A DNA stretch of 9,655 nt from an uncultured Oscillospiraceae bacterium (GCA_934597345.1 CAKTRJ010000054.1:1-9655), one strand, 5' to 3'; positions 1 to 6,410 are shown, counted from the first letter of the stretch. Notes: generated from the letters alone by a model not told the origin. Program-made: numbers and translations.

Positions 1-2013
1 GGCAGCCGCACCAAGTCCGCCAACATCGTGGGCCAGACCATGCGCCTGAATCCCCACGGCGACCAGGCCATCTATGAGACCATGGTGCGTCTGGCCAAGG
101 GCAACGAGGCCCTGCTGCACCCCTTTGTGGACAGCAAGGGCAACTTTGGCAAGGTCTACTCCCGCGACATGGCCTACGCCGCCAGCCGCTATACCGAGGC
201 AAAGCTCTCTCCCATCTGCGCTGAGCTGTTCCGCGATCTGGACTGCGACGCCGTGGACTTTGTGGATAACTACGACAACACCATGAAGGAGCCGTCCCTG
301 CTGCCCACTACCTTCCCCAATGTGCTGGTGTCCGCCAATCAGGGCATCGCCGTGGGCATGGCGTCCCAGATCTGCGGCTTCAATCTGGGCGAGGTGTGCG
401 ACACCACCATCGCCTATCTGAAAAACCCCGACCACGACATCCCCTCTACCCTGCTGGCCCCGGACTTCCCCACCGGCGGACAGATCCTGTGCGACGGCGA
501 CGAGCTGCGGGAAATTTACCGCACCGGACGGGGCGGCGTGAAGGTCCGCAGCCGCTATCGCTACGACAAGAAGGAGAATTTGATCGAGGTCTACGAGATC
601 CCCTACTCCACCTCCATCGAGGCCATTCTGGACAAGGTGGCGGAGCTGGTGAAGGCCGGCAAGGTGAAGGAGATCAACGACATGCGGGACGAGAGCGACC
701 TGAGCGGCCTGAAGCTGGCCATCGACCTGAAGCGGGGCGTGGACCCCGATAAGCTGATGGCCAAGCTGTTCCGCCTGACCCCCCTGCAGGACACGGTAAG
801 CTGCAACTTCAACATCCTCATTGCCGGACAGCCCCGTGTGCTGGGCGTGGGCGGTATTCTGGAGGAGTGGACGGCGTGGCGCACCGAGTGCGTCAAGCGC
901 CGGGTGTATTTCATCCTGAAGAAGAAGCAGGACAAGCTGCACCTTTTGCAGGGCCTGAAGCGCATCCTGCTGGACATCGACAAGGCCATCGCCACCATCC
1001 GGGAGACCGAGGAGGAGGCGGAGGTCATCCCCAACCTGATGATCGCCTTCGGCATCGATCAGGTGCAGGCGGAGTATGTGGCGGAGATCAAGCTGCGCAA
1101 CATCAACAAGGAGTACATCCTCAAGCGGGTGGCGGAGACCGAGACGCTGGCCGACGAGATCGCCGATCTGGAGGACACCCTGGCCCGGCCCCAGCGCATC
1201 CGCCGCATCATCATCGACGAGCTGACCGACGTGCGGAAGAAGTACGCCATCCCCCGCCATACCGAGATCGTCTACGGCCACGAACTGCCCGAGGAGCCGG
1301 AGGAGGAACCCATCGACGACTATCCCGTCCACCTGTTCCTCAGCCGTCAGGGCTATTTCAAGAAGATCACGCCCCAGTCCCTGCGCATGTCCGGCGAGCA
1401 GAAGTACAAGGAGGGCGACGGCCCCGCCCAGTATTTCGAGGCCACCAACGCCGCCGAGCTGCTGTTCTTCACCGACCGCCAGCAGGTCTATAAGACCCGC
1501 GCCAGCGAGTTCGGCGAGACCAAGGCCTCGGCCCTGGGCGACTACCTGCCCGCCAAACTGGGCATGGAGGACGGCGAGAACGTCATCTATCTGGCGCTGG
1601 CCGGGGATTACAGCGGCTTCATGCTGTTCTTCTTCCAGAACGGCAAGGCCGCCAAGGTGCCGCTGACCGCCTATGCCACCACCTCCAACCGCCGCCGCCT
1701 CACCGGCGCGTACAGCGACAAGGCGCCCCTGACCGCCATGCTGGCGCTGAAGGAGGACGCGGAGCTGGCCCTGTATACCAACGAGCCCCGGTGCCTGCTG
1801 ATGCATACGGCGTCCCTGACGCCCAAGACCACCCGCGCCACACAGGGCGTGGCGGTCATGACCATCAAGCCCAAGTACCATCTGGAGCAGGTGGTTCCCG
1901 TGGCGGAGACGGGCATCACCAACCCGGCCCGCTACCGCACCCGCACCATCCCCGCCGCCGGCGCGCTGGTAAAGGCCGAGGACAGCGACGAGAAGCAGAT
2001 CACGCTGCTGTAA
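1..2013 (+). CDS. parC: Type IIA DNA topoisomerase A subunit (ParC-like), 5' end outside the window
   Basis: The frame is open from base 1, so the N-terminus is missing; 670 residues are visible. The A subunit cuts and rejoins both DNA strands and works with a GyrB/ParE-type ATPase to relax or decatenate DNA. The visible start (KSANIVGQTM, then NPHGD) matches the winged-helix region of GyrA/ParC. The catalytic tyrosine is in RYTEAK, visible residue 64 (bases 190-192). The tower and coiled-coil region runs to about residue 415. From about residue 441 (YPVHLFLSRQGYFKKI) the C-terminal beta-pinwheel begins. I see no GyrA box (QRRGGKG type), which argues for ParC or a ParC-like paralogue over GyrA. 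Compared with E. coli GyrA, Ser83 is Gln and Asp87 is Glu. Family assignment is sure; the ParC-versus-paralogue choice is less so. The partner gene is presumably upstream. Confidence 0.9.
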   Translation, partial: GSRTKSANIVGQTMRLNPHGDQAIYETMVRLAKGNEALLHPFVDSKGNFGKVYSRDMAYAASRYTEAKLSPICAELFRDLDCDAVDFVDNYDNTMKEPSLLPTTFPNVLVSANQGIAVGMASQICGFNLGEVCDTTIAYLKNPDHDIPSTLLAPDFPTGGQILCDGDELREIYRTGRGGVKVRSRYRYDKKENLIEVYEIPYSTSIEAILDKVAELVKAGKVKEINDMRDESDLSGLKLAIDLKRGVDPDKLMAKLFRLTPLQDTVSCNFNILIAGQPRVLGVGGILEEWTAWRTECVKRRVYFILKKKQDKLHLLQGLKRILLDIDKAIATIRETEEEAEVIPNLMIAFGIDQVQAEYVAEIKLRNINKEYILKRVAETETLADEIADLEDTLARPQRIRRIIIDELTDVRKKYAIPRHTEIVYGHELPEEPEEEPIDDYPVHLFLSRQGYFKKITPQSLRMSGEQKYKEGDGPAQYFEATNAAELLFFTDRQQVYKTRASEFGETKASALGDYLPAKLGMEDGENVIYLALAGDYSGFMLFFFQNGKAAKVPLTAYATTSNRRRLTGAYSDKAPLTAMLALKEDAELALYTNEPRCLLMHTASLTPKTTRATQGVAVMTIKPKYHLEQVVPVAETGITNPARYRTRTIPAAGALVKAEDSDEKQITLL

Positions 2014-2017
2014 AAAC

Positions 2018-2163
2018 TGGCGCAAAATCTTCGATTTTGCTGCCAAAAGGATTGCGGCCAACTGCGTGCGTCCTTCGGACACACTGGCGGCCGAGAAGAA
2101 TTTTTCTGACGCGCATGTCGTCAGAAAAATAATTTAATTTTTTCGCGGCGTCCGCGCCGCGAA
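2018..2163. repeat. Cluster of four consecutive hairpins in the spacer after parC
   Basis: The 183-base spacer between the topoisomerase and the lipoprotein gene is mostly inverted repeats. Hairpin 1 is an 8-bp perfect stem, GCAAAATC-ttc-GATTTTGC (2022-2040), extended outward by TGGC/GCCA with one bulge. Hairpin 2 is imperfect (about 2055-2093), with an inner GTCC-ttc-GGAC. Hairpin 3 is a 12-bp perfect stem (2100-2111 with 2119-2130). Hairpin 4 is a 9-bp perfect stem, TTCGCGGCG-tccg-CGCCGCGAA (2142-2163). The back-to-back packing looks like a mobile intergenic palindromic repeat unit. I see no second copy in this window. Confidence 0.6.
2100..2143 (+). terminator. Possible intrinsic terminator of the topoisomerase transcript
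   Basis: A 12-bp perfect stem (2100-2111 with 2119-2130) encloses a 7-base loop and is followed by a T-rich stretch (2131-2143). The stem is only partly GC (CTGACG core) and the T-run is broken by AA, so it may be weak. It could equally be just one unit of the palindromic cluster. Confidence 0.4.
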
Positions 2164-2196
2164 CTCTGCGAGACTTTTATATAGGAGGAACTGCCT

Positions 2197-2841
2197 ATGA
2201 AACGAAGGATCATTGCCCTTGTGCTGGCCCTTGCCATGGCGCTGCCGCTGAGCGGCTGCGGCCTGCTGGAGCGGGGCTACGGCAGCGTGGAGCCCCATAG
2301 CTCCTCCTACTATGAGAGCGGGGCCGCCAACGTCCTGCGTGCCGAGAACAATCAGGATCTGGTCAACGACCTGCTGGTGCTGATCGGTGACTGCGCCGCC
2401 GAGGGCACCATCTGGCTCTACCCCGGCGAGGAAGCGCTGGAGGCGGAGCAGGCCATCGAGGACGCCTGTCAGGAGGTACAGCGTGAGACCCCCATGGGCT
2501 CCTACGCCGTAGAGTACATGACCTACACCGTCTCCGACGACAACCGGGCCTACAGCGAGATCAAGCTGACCATCGCCTACCGCCGCACGGAGGCAGAGCT
2601 GAAGGCCGTTGTCCATGCCACCAGCGTTTCCGCCCTGCACACGCTGCTGACGGCCGCCGCCGGGAACGACGCGGCGGAGCTGGTGGTGCAGGTGGGCTAT
2701 TTTGACGATCAGGCCCAGGAGGTGCGGGACATCGTGGCCCAGGTACAGCAGGAGCAGGGCCGCGAGCCGGATCAATGGCAGGTGAATTTCTACCCTAACG
2801 AAACTTCTGCGGGTATAATTGAGATACTGATGAAAAACTGA
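2197..2841 (+). CDS. Small GerMN-unlike lipoprotein of unknown function
   Basis: This 214-residue protein has a typical lipoprotein signal: basic MKRR, a hydrophobic stretch, and lipobox LSGC with the lipidated cysteine at residue 21. It should therefore sit on the outer face of the cytoplasmic membrane. The start is set by AGGAGG at 2183-2188, eight bases before the ATG. The mature part is acidic and mixes helix-like segments (about 45-95) with alternating beta-like segments (about 103-130 and 160-170); it has no motif I can tie to an enzyme. The C-terminus (about 162-212) contains VVQVGYFDDQAQEV and QWQVNFYP. It is a single gene: the hairpin cluster lies before it and a tRNA promoter begins 11 bases after its stop. 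Base usage is GC-rich like the topoisomerase, so it looks resident. I do not recognise the family; 'GerMN-unlike' only means I do not see that fold's motifs. Confidence 0.85.
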   Translation: MKRRIIALVLALAMALPLSGCGLLERGYGSVEPHSSSYYESGAANVLRAENNQDLVNDLLVLIGDCAAEGTIWLYPGEEALEAEQAIEDACQEVQRETPMGSYAVEYMTYTVSDDNRAYSEIKLTIAYRRTEAELKAVVHATSVSALHTLLTAAAGNDAAELVVQVGYFDDQAQEVRDIVAQVQQEQGREPDQWQVNFYPNETSAGIIEILMKN

Positions 2842-2851
2842 AAATGCGGGA

Positions 2852-2880
2852 TTGACAAACGCGGGAATATGCGCTATAAT
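2852..2880 (+). promoter_or_regulatory. Consensus sigma-A promoter for tRNA-Gly
   Basis: A perfect -35 TTGACA (2852-2857) and a perfect -10 TATAAT (2875-2880) are separated by 17 bases. The tRNA begins 14 bases after the -10 box, so the transcript would carry only a short 5' leader. Confidence 0.93.
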
Positions 2881-2893
2881 CAATCTTGCGTTT

Positions 2894-2969
2894 GCGGGCG
2901 TAGCTCATCTGGTAGAGCGCGACCTTGCCAAGGTCGAGGTAGCGAGTTCGAGCCTCGTCGCCCGCTCCA
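2894..2969 (+). tRNA. tRNA-Gly (anticodon GCC)
   Basis: The 76 bases fold as a full cloverleaf. The acceptor stem is GCGGGCG (2894-2900) with CGCCCGC (2959-2965). The D arm contains TAGCTC...GGTAGAGC. The anticodon stem is CGACC/GGTCG (2920-2924 with 2932-2936), around the loop TTGCCAA with anticodon GCC at 2927-2929. The T arm contains GTTCGAGC. The discriminator is T2966 and CCA is encoded (2967-2969). It reads GGC and GGT codons. It is the last clearly chromosomal feature before accessory DNA; tRNA 3' ends are common integration sites. Confidence 0.97.
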
Positions 2970-2987
2970 AGTTAACAAACAGGTTTA

Positions 2988-3017
2988 GATGCCATGCGGT
3001 GAAAGCCGCATGGCATC
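2988..3017. repeat. Perfect 12-bp palindrome just downstream of the tRNA
   Basis: GATGCCATGCGG (2988-2999) is matched exactly by CCGCATGGCATC (3006-3017) around a 6-base loop. No T-run follows, so it is not a classical terminator. A second short stem, CGGGGT/ACCCCG (3027-3045, followed by ATTTTACC), could end the tRNA transcript. The 175 bases 2970-3144 hold no convincing gene. Options are a recombinase or regulator site of the neighbouring element, or an RNA processing structure. Confidence 0.7.
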
Positions 3018-3144
3018 AAGCCTTTCCGGGGTTTTCCACACCCCGATTTTACCGGTTTTGAGCATGGATGTCAGAGCCGTCTGAGAGGCGTTCGACGTGA
3101 TTTGAACCCCTCTTTTTCTGCTTTCTGGCGATAAAATCAGATGT

Positions 3145-3190
3145 AGCCCCCTTTTGTACGAGGAGTTTCCTCGCAAAAGGGGGCTTTTTT
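3145..3190 (+). terminator. Strong intrinsic terminator after the tRNA region
   Basis: The outer stem AGCCCCCTTTTG/CAAAAGGGGGCT (3145-3156 with 3174-3185) and the inner stem CGAGG/CCTCG (3159-3163 with 3169-3173) are separated by a 2-base bulge, with loop AGTTT. A run of six T (3185-3190) follows. It should isolate the tRNA side from the accessory genes. Confidence 0.85.
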
Positions 3191-3213
3191 CATAAAAAAG
3201 TTTCACAAAGTTT

Positions 3214-3263
3214 AGAGCGTCGGTTTGTTGGTTTCGTAAAACCATCGAACCGGCGCTCTTTTT
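3214..3263 (+). terminator. Branched hairpin with T-run just before the first accessory gene (possible attenuator)
   Basis: AGAGCGTCGGTT (3214-3225) pairs with AACCGGCGCTCT (3248-3259) with one G-T wobble. Inside it a second stem, TGGTTT/AAACCA (3229-3234 with 3239-3244), makes a compact two-stage hairpin. T3259-3263 follow directly. The ribosome site AGGAGG lies only eight bases further on (3271-3276). A terminator this close to the gene it precedes suggests control by premature termination, or the end of an upstream transcript that normally reads in. Confidence 0.7.
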
Positions 3264-3274
3264 GCGTTTCAGGA
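3258..3274 (+). repeat. 17-base direct repeat, copy 1 (terminator tail/leader)
   Basis: CTTTTTGCGTTTCAGGA here is identical to 4016-4032. In both places it starts in the last bases of a terminator hairpin and its T-run. Here it runs into the ribosome site of the 3283 gene. Confidence 0.85.
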
Positions 3275-3282
3275 GGTGCCAA

Positions 3283-3975
3283 ATGAATATCAGTGCAGAA
3301 GAAAAGAATCGTTATCTCAGAGAAGCGGAGGTCGTTCTCGCCAGAGAGGGCTTCCTGACGGACAGGATACGCACTGGCGGACTGCGTGTCCTGCTCGATG
3401 GTCTGCCGCTGTGCGAGGTACCTGAGAGCGGCGGCGTTACCTACCGAATGGCAGACATCAGTACACCGGAGCGGATCACTGCCAAGGACAAGGTCTACAG
3501 CATCGTCAGAGCCGTAACCGAGTATATGTATCAGATGGAGCGGGCACCCATTCTGAAGGTGGACGGTCTTGAGGATAGCTACAAGGTGCTGGCAGAGTTC
3601 AACGGCGTTGTGCTGGCAGGGTGCCAGAGCAAATACGGTACGCAGTTCGTCACCTGGGATCGGGACTTTGACCACAGAGGCGTATCCCACGGGCACTACT
3701 ACACCGGATTATATGCGTCCGGCAATTACGAAGCGGCAAAGCGTGATTTTGCCACTCGTTCCGGGCTGATTCCAGAGCAGCAGGTTTTTCGGGAGGAACA
3801 GCTCATTGAAATCTATCTGTGCTGTGTAGACACGCTGCAGAACGACACCGCGCTGTCGTATAAGCGGGAAAAGGCCATTCAGGAGGTGCAGGAGCAGATC
3901 GAGCAATGTCTGCCGGACATTGCGGAGCGCATCCAGCAACAGAACGCGGAACCGACGCAGGAACAAACCATGTAA
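3283..3975 (+). CDS. Conserved mobile-element protein of unknown function
   Basis: The product is 230 residues. The start is the ATG at 3283, six bases after AGGAGG (3271-3276); an in-frame TTG at 3262 lies inside the terminator tail and is unlikely. The protein is soluble, with no signal or membrane segment. Residues 1-24 are a charged helix. A short beta segment with GLRVLLDGLPLC follows (33-44), then a helix (66-86). The most distinctive part is about 100-162: YKVLAEFNGVVLAG, FVTWDRDFDHRGVSHGHYY and YEAAKRDFATRSGLIP. This looks like a folded core with conserved Asp and His residues. The C-terminus (193-230) is a charged, Gln/Glu-rich helix ending in a loose tail. I remember similar proteins beside ArdA in clostridial conjugative elements, but know no function. 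It is bracketed by two terminators, so it may be its own transcription unit. Confidence 0.85.
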   Translation: MNISAEEKNRYLREAEVVLAREGFLTDRIRTGGLRVLLDGLPLCEVPESGGVTYRMADISTPERITAKDKVYSIVRAVTEYMYQMERAPILKVDGLEDSYKVLAEFNGVVLAGCQSKYGTQFVTWDRDFDHRGVSHGHYYTGLYASGNYEAAKRDFATRSGLIPEQQVFREEQLIEIYLCCVDTLQNDTALSYKREKAIQEVQEQIEQCLPDIAERIQQQNAEPTQEQTM

Positions 3976-3987
3976 TATCGAACGGCA

Positions 3988-4021
3988 GGGCCGGAGTTTT
4001 GGTAAAACTCCGGCCCTTTTT
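3988..4021 (+). terminator. Strong intrinsic terminator between the 3283 gene and the antirestriction operon
   Basis: A 13-bp perfect stem, GGGCCGGAGTTTT (3988-4000) with AAAACTCCGGCCC (4004-4016), has loop GGT and is followed by T4017-4021. It is the clearest intrinsic terminator in the window. The next gene begins 47 bases later, with no obvious promoter between, so read-through or antitermination may be needed for the operon. Confidence 0.9.
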
Positions 4022-4032
4022 GCGTTTCAGGA
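4016..4032 (+). repeat. 17-base direct repeat, copy 2 (terminator tail/leader)
   Basis: This is identical to 3258-3274. It begins at the last stem base of the terminator, spans the T-run and ends in TGCGTTTCAGGA. Unlike copy 1 it is 35 bases from the next ATG, whose ribosome site is a separate AGGAG (4057-4061). Confidence 0.85.
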
Positions 4033-4067
4033 CAGATCAAGGGCGGCAGCCCGGAGAGGAGAAATCT

Positions 4068-4295
4068 ATGCGAAAACCAACAAGACCGCTGGCACGGCGG
4101 ATCGACGAGCGGCAGCCAGCGCCCTATCAGCAGAGATCACCGGAGCCAGTATTTTGCAATGAGCATGAACGGTGTCAGGGCTGTCCCTACCCGCACCACG
4201 GCATCGTCTGCTGGCATCGGGACGGGACTTGTTTGCGGACAGATATGGAGGAAATAGGACGGAGGCAGAAGCATGATTCGAGCAGTTTTAAGTAA
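4068..4295 (+). CDS. Small Cys/His-rich protein (possible zinc-binding)
   Basis: This is a 75-residue basic protein. The start is the ATG at 4068, six bases after AGGAG (4057-4061). The first 27 residues are rich in Arg, Pro and Gln and look disordered. Then come Cys30, His33, Cys36, Cys39, His43, His44, Cys48, His50 and Cys55 in 26 residues, in the arrangement C-x5-C-x2-C-x8-C-x6-C with interleaved His. This suggests a small metal-binding knuckle, though I cannot name a zinc-finger class. The tail (56-75) is a charged helix. The gene overlaps the start of ardA by 23 bases in another frame, so the two are very likely translationally coupled. I recall unnamed proteins with CPYP and HGxVCW motifs at this place in clostridial elements; role unknown. 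Confidence 0.75.
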   Translation: MRKPTRPLARRIDERQPAPYQQRSPEPVFCNEHERCQGCPYPHHGIVCWHRDGTCLRTDMEEIGRRQKHDSSSFK

Positions 4296-5457
4296 CCCAT
4301 CCCACCCGGAATATGGCGTGGCAACCATCCCGTTCCCTATTCCACATGACCAGTACGCACATTGTATGGAGTTGCTGGAGGCATTGGAGATTGGCGACGC
4401 GGTCAAAGCCGACTGCAAGGTGCAGGCAATCGACAGCTTCTACTCTGTGCTCAAGCGCACAGAGATGCTGACGGTCAATGTGGAGGAGCTGAACTACCTC
4501 GCCAAGCGGCTGGATGGTTTCGACATCGGCGAAGCCGCACAGTTTCAGGCAATGGCCCACAAGCTGGAGCTTTTTGAACTGAAGGATCTGATCAACCTGA
4601 CCTTCTGCTGCCAGCAGGCCACAGTCATTACGGATTTTTCTGACCTTGCCTCTGTTGGCCGTGACCACTATATGAACCTGCACAGAGGATGTGCCAAGAC
4701 AGAGGAACTGGATGCTCTGAACGGTGAGGAAACAGCACGGCAGCTCATTGAAAGCGGCAGCGGCACGATCACACCCTACGGCGTAGTCTACGACAACGGC
4801 ATGAAGTTAGAGCAGATCTACGACGGCCAGTTCTTCCCCTGCTATTACTATGGGCCGGATGTCATCACCGTTGCGGTGACCTCCAAAGCCGAGCCGGAGG
4901 ACACTGAGCACATCACATGGCTGTACCTCCCCATGGTGCAGGGGGAGATCGACCGCGCCCTCCTTCGCGGGGGTATCACAGACGCTGCCGATGTTCGCCT
5001 GCGGCTGGAGGACAGCCAGCTCCCCAACGAGGTGGATGTCCTTCTGGATATGGAGTACGAAACCCTCTCCGACCTCAACGAACTGGCAGGGGCAACGGAT
5101 GGGTTATCAGAAGCGGATATGGAAAAGCTGGGTGCTGTGGTCATGCTGGCAGAGCCAAAGTCCGCGGCACAGATCAAAAACCTTGCGGAAAGCCTCGACC
5201 TCTTTGATTTCGCTCCCGGCGCGCATACGCCGCAGGAGTACGGCAAATACATGATCCAGCAGTCCGGCCACTTCGACTATGACGAAAATCTCGACGCTTT
5301 TTATGACTATGAAAAGTACGGCACGGAGCGCATGAATGAGGAGGACGGGATGTTCACCGACCGGGGTTACATCGCCTATAAGGGCTATATCAGCATGGAG
5401 GAAGTGATGAACGGAAGGCAGAGCAGCCACATGGTGATGGGAGGGCTTTCACGATGA
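4273..5457 (+). CDS. ardA: ArdA-type antirestriction protein
   Basis: The product is 394 residues and strongly acidic. The start is the ATG at 4273, seven bases after GGAGG (4261-4265). ArdA proteins are elongated DNA mimics that bind type I restriction-modification enzymes in the cytoplasm and protect incoming plasmids and conjugative transposons. I recognise this long clostridial form by SNPSHPEYGVATIPFPIP (7-24), NLTFCCQQATVI (108-119), GTITPYGVVYDNGMKLE (164-180), QSGHFDYDENL (330-340) and the ArdA C-terminal signature DAFYDYEKYG (341-350). Classical ArdA (about 165 residues, as in Tn916 orf18) is less than half this length. Residues about 18-110 and 216-312 resemble each other in layout and end in similar LEL/LDLFDF segments, suggesting two fused ArdA-like halves. 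It lies second in a tight operon. Antirestriction activity is inferred from the family. Confidence 0.85.
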   Translation: MIRAVLSNPSHPEYGVATIPFPIPHDQYAHCMELLEALEIGDAVKADCKVQAIDSFYSVLKRTEMLTVNVEELNYLAKRLDGFDIGEAAQFQAMAHKLELFELKDLINLTFCCQQATVITDFSDLASVGRDHYMNLHRGCAKTEELDALNGEETARQLIESGSGTITPYGVVYDNGMKLEQIYDGQFFPCYYYGPDVITVAVTSKAEPEDTEHITWLYLPMVQGEIDRALLRGGITDAADVRLRLEDSQLPNEVDVLLDMEYETLSDLNELAGATDGLSEADMEKLGAVVMLAEPKSAAQIKNLAESLDLFDFAPGAHTPQEYGKYMIQQSGHFDYDENLDAFYDYEKYGTERMNEEDGMFTDRGYIAYKGYISMEEVMNGRQSSHMVMGGLSR

Positions 5458-6374
5458 TCATTCAAGCAGAACTGAAGTGTAAGCAGACAGGATGCGAAGC
5501 AGAACCCTGTGCCGTGGATAAAGTCATCGAGCTGCCAAGCCCGCAGTTCCAGCAGTTCAGCCGCGCACTGCTGGCTGACTATGATTTCATCGCAGAAAAC
5601 AAAAATGCCATCCGACACGATGAGGATGCCAGGCACTGTCTGCTCATCCTCGATGCGGAGGGAATGGACGGTTTCCTTGTTGACCCGCAGGGGCACAACT
5701 ATGCCCAGTACAGTGCCTTCATTCCCAACGCCCGCAGTCTGCTGACGCCGGATGTGGCAATCGCCCGCAGTTACCTCTCACTGGCAGAGCCTTGGCGGGA
5801 TGAGAGCCGAGATGAAATGCTCCGCATGACGCTGCGTGTCGAGGGAAAGCCGGACTACACCCTCGTCCTCCCCGCTGACGAGGAATACCTCGACGCTGTG
5901 AAGGCTTACCTCGATATTGATGTTTTCGCGGATGCCATGCTCTGTGATATTCGCTTCAAGGTGCCTTACATCGGTGAGCTGATCCGTGACACGGATTGCC
6001 CCGCCGTGGAGGATTACAACGATTTTGCCGAAGCCTTGGAGGACATTTGGCAAAAGGACGGGATGCTCCTGACCTACGCCGCCGTGCTGGAGGCAGAGAA
6101 ACCGGAAACCCTGCACCGTGCCTGCGAGCTCCTGCAAGATTTGGATAACTATCAGCGCGTCACAGAGGGTGCCTACGGTTACGGTCAGCAGCGATTGCAG
6201 GAAACGCTGGGGCTGGACGATGAAGCCATCTATGAGCTGGAGGGCTACATGGATTTTGAGAAATACGGTCAGGATTGCATGGAAAATGACTGTGTAATGC
6301 AAACAGAGTTCGGCCTGCTGCGTCGCTTGGACCCACCCTTCCCGGAGCAGCGGCAGGGACAGAGGATGATGTAA
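5454..6374 (+). CDS. ArdA-related acidic protein (paralogue of the upstream gene; possibly DUF6329)
   Basis: The product is 306 residues. Its ATG overlaps the ardA stop as ATGA, with GGGAGGG just upstream, so translation is coupled to ardA. The protein is very acidic, as expected for a DNA mimic. Residues 1-110 begin MIIQAELKCKQTGCEAEP and include ELPSPQFQQFSRALLADYDFI; this part has no ArdA likeness that I see. Residues about 136-290 follow the second half of the ArdA protein: a YTLVLPADEEYLDAV segment, then ALEDI...LLTYAAVLEAEKPETLHRACELLQDL, and finally EGYMDFEKYG (263-272) followed by a short acidic loop and FGLLRRL. The neighbour has DAFYDYEKYG in the same place. I think related proteins are called DUF6329, but am not certain of the number. 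Function unproven; an extra antirestriction or anti-defence role is the natural guess. Confidence 0.8.
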   Translation: MIIQAELKCKQTGCEAEPCAVDKVIELPSPQFQQFSRALLADYDFIAENKNAIRHDEDARHCLLILDAEGMDGFLVDPQGHNYAQYSAFIPNARSLLTPDVAIARSYLSLAEPWRDESRDEMLRMTLRVEGKPDYTLVLPADEEYLDAVKAYLDIDVFADAMLCDIRFKVPYIGELIRDTDCPAVEDYNDFAEALEDIWQKDGMLLTYAAVLEAEKPETLHRACELLQDLDNYQRVTEGAYGYGQQRLQETLGLDDEAIYELEGYMDFEKYGQDCMENDCVMQTEFGLLRRLDPPFPEQRQGQRMM

Positions 6375-6378
6375 GCAA

Positions 6379-6410
6379 AAGCGGCTCGATCCGTTTGGAT
6401 CAAACCGCTT
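6379..6410. terminator. Two-stage hairpin between convergent genes (likely bidirectional terminator)
   Basis: The outer stem AAGCGG/CCGCTT (6379-6384 with 6405-6410) and inner stem GATCC/GGATC (6388-6392 with 6397-6401) have loop GTTT. Read on the minus strand the hairpin runs into TTTT, so it fits best as the end of the DUF3139 gene. On the plus strand no T-run follows. Confidence 0.6.

Noticed and set aside
603..1055. Long minus-strand open frame opposite the topoisomerase gene
   Set aside because: It is a shadow of a GC-rich coding sequence: Ser/Arg-rich, no ribosome site, no known domain. The plus strand has an unmistakable topoisomerase.
3080..3125. Minus-strand GGGGTTCAAATC that looks like a tRNA T-arm
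   Set aside because: The five bases on either side of the TTCAAAT loop do not pair and no acceptor or anticodon stem can be built, so it is not a tRNA or clear tRNA fragment.
2985..3245. 86-codon minus-strand frame across the post-tRNA spacer
   Set aside because: It runs through the palindrome and the strong terminator, has no ribosome site and shows no recognisable domain.
3190..3696. 168-codon minus-strand frame opposite the 3283 gene
   Set aside because: It overlaps a well-supported gene and both leader hairpins; no ribosome site or family motifs.
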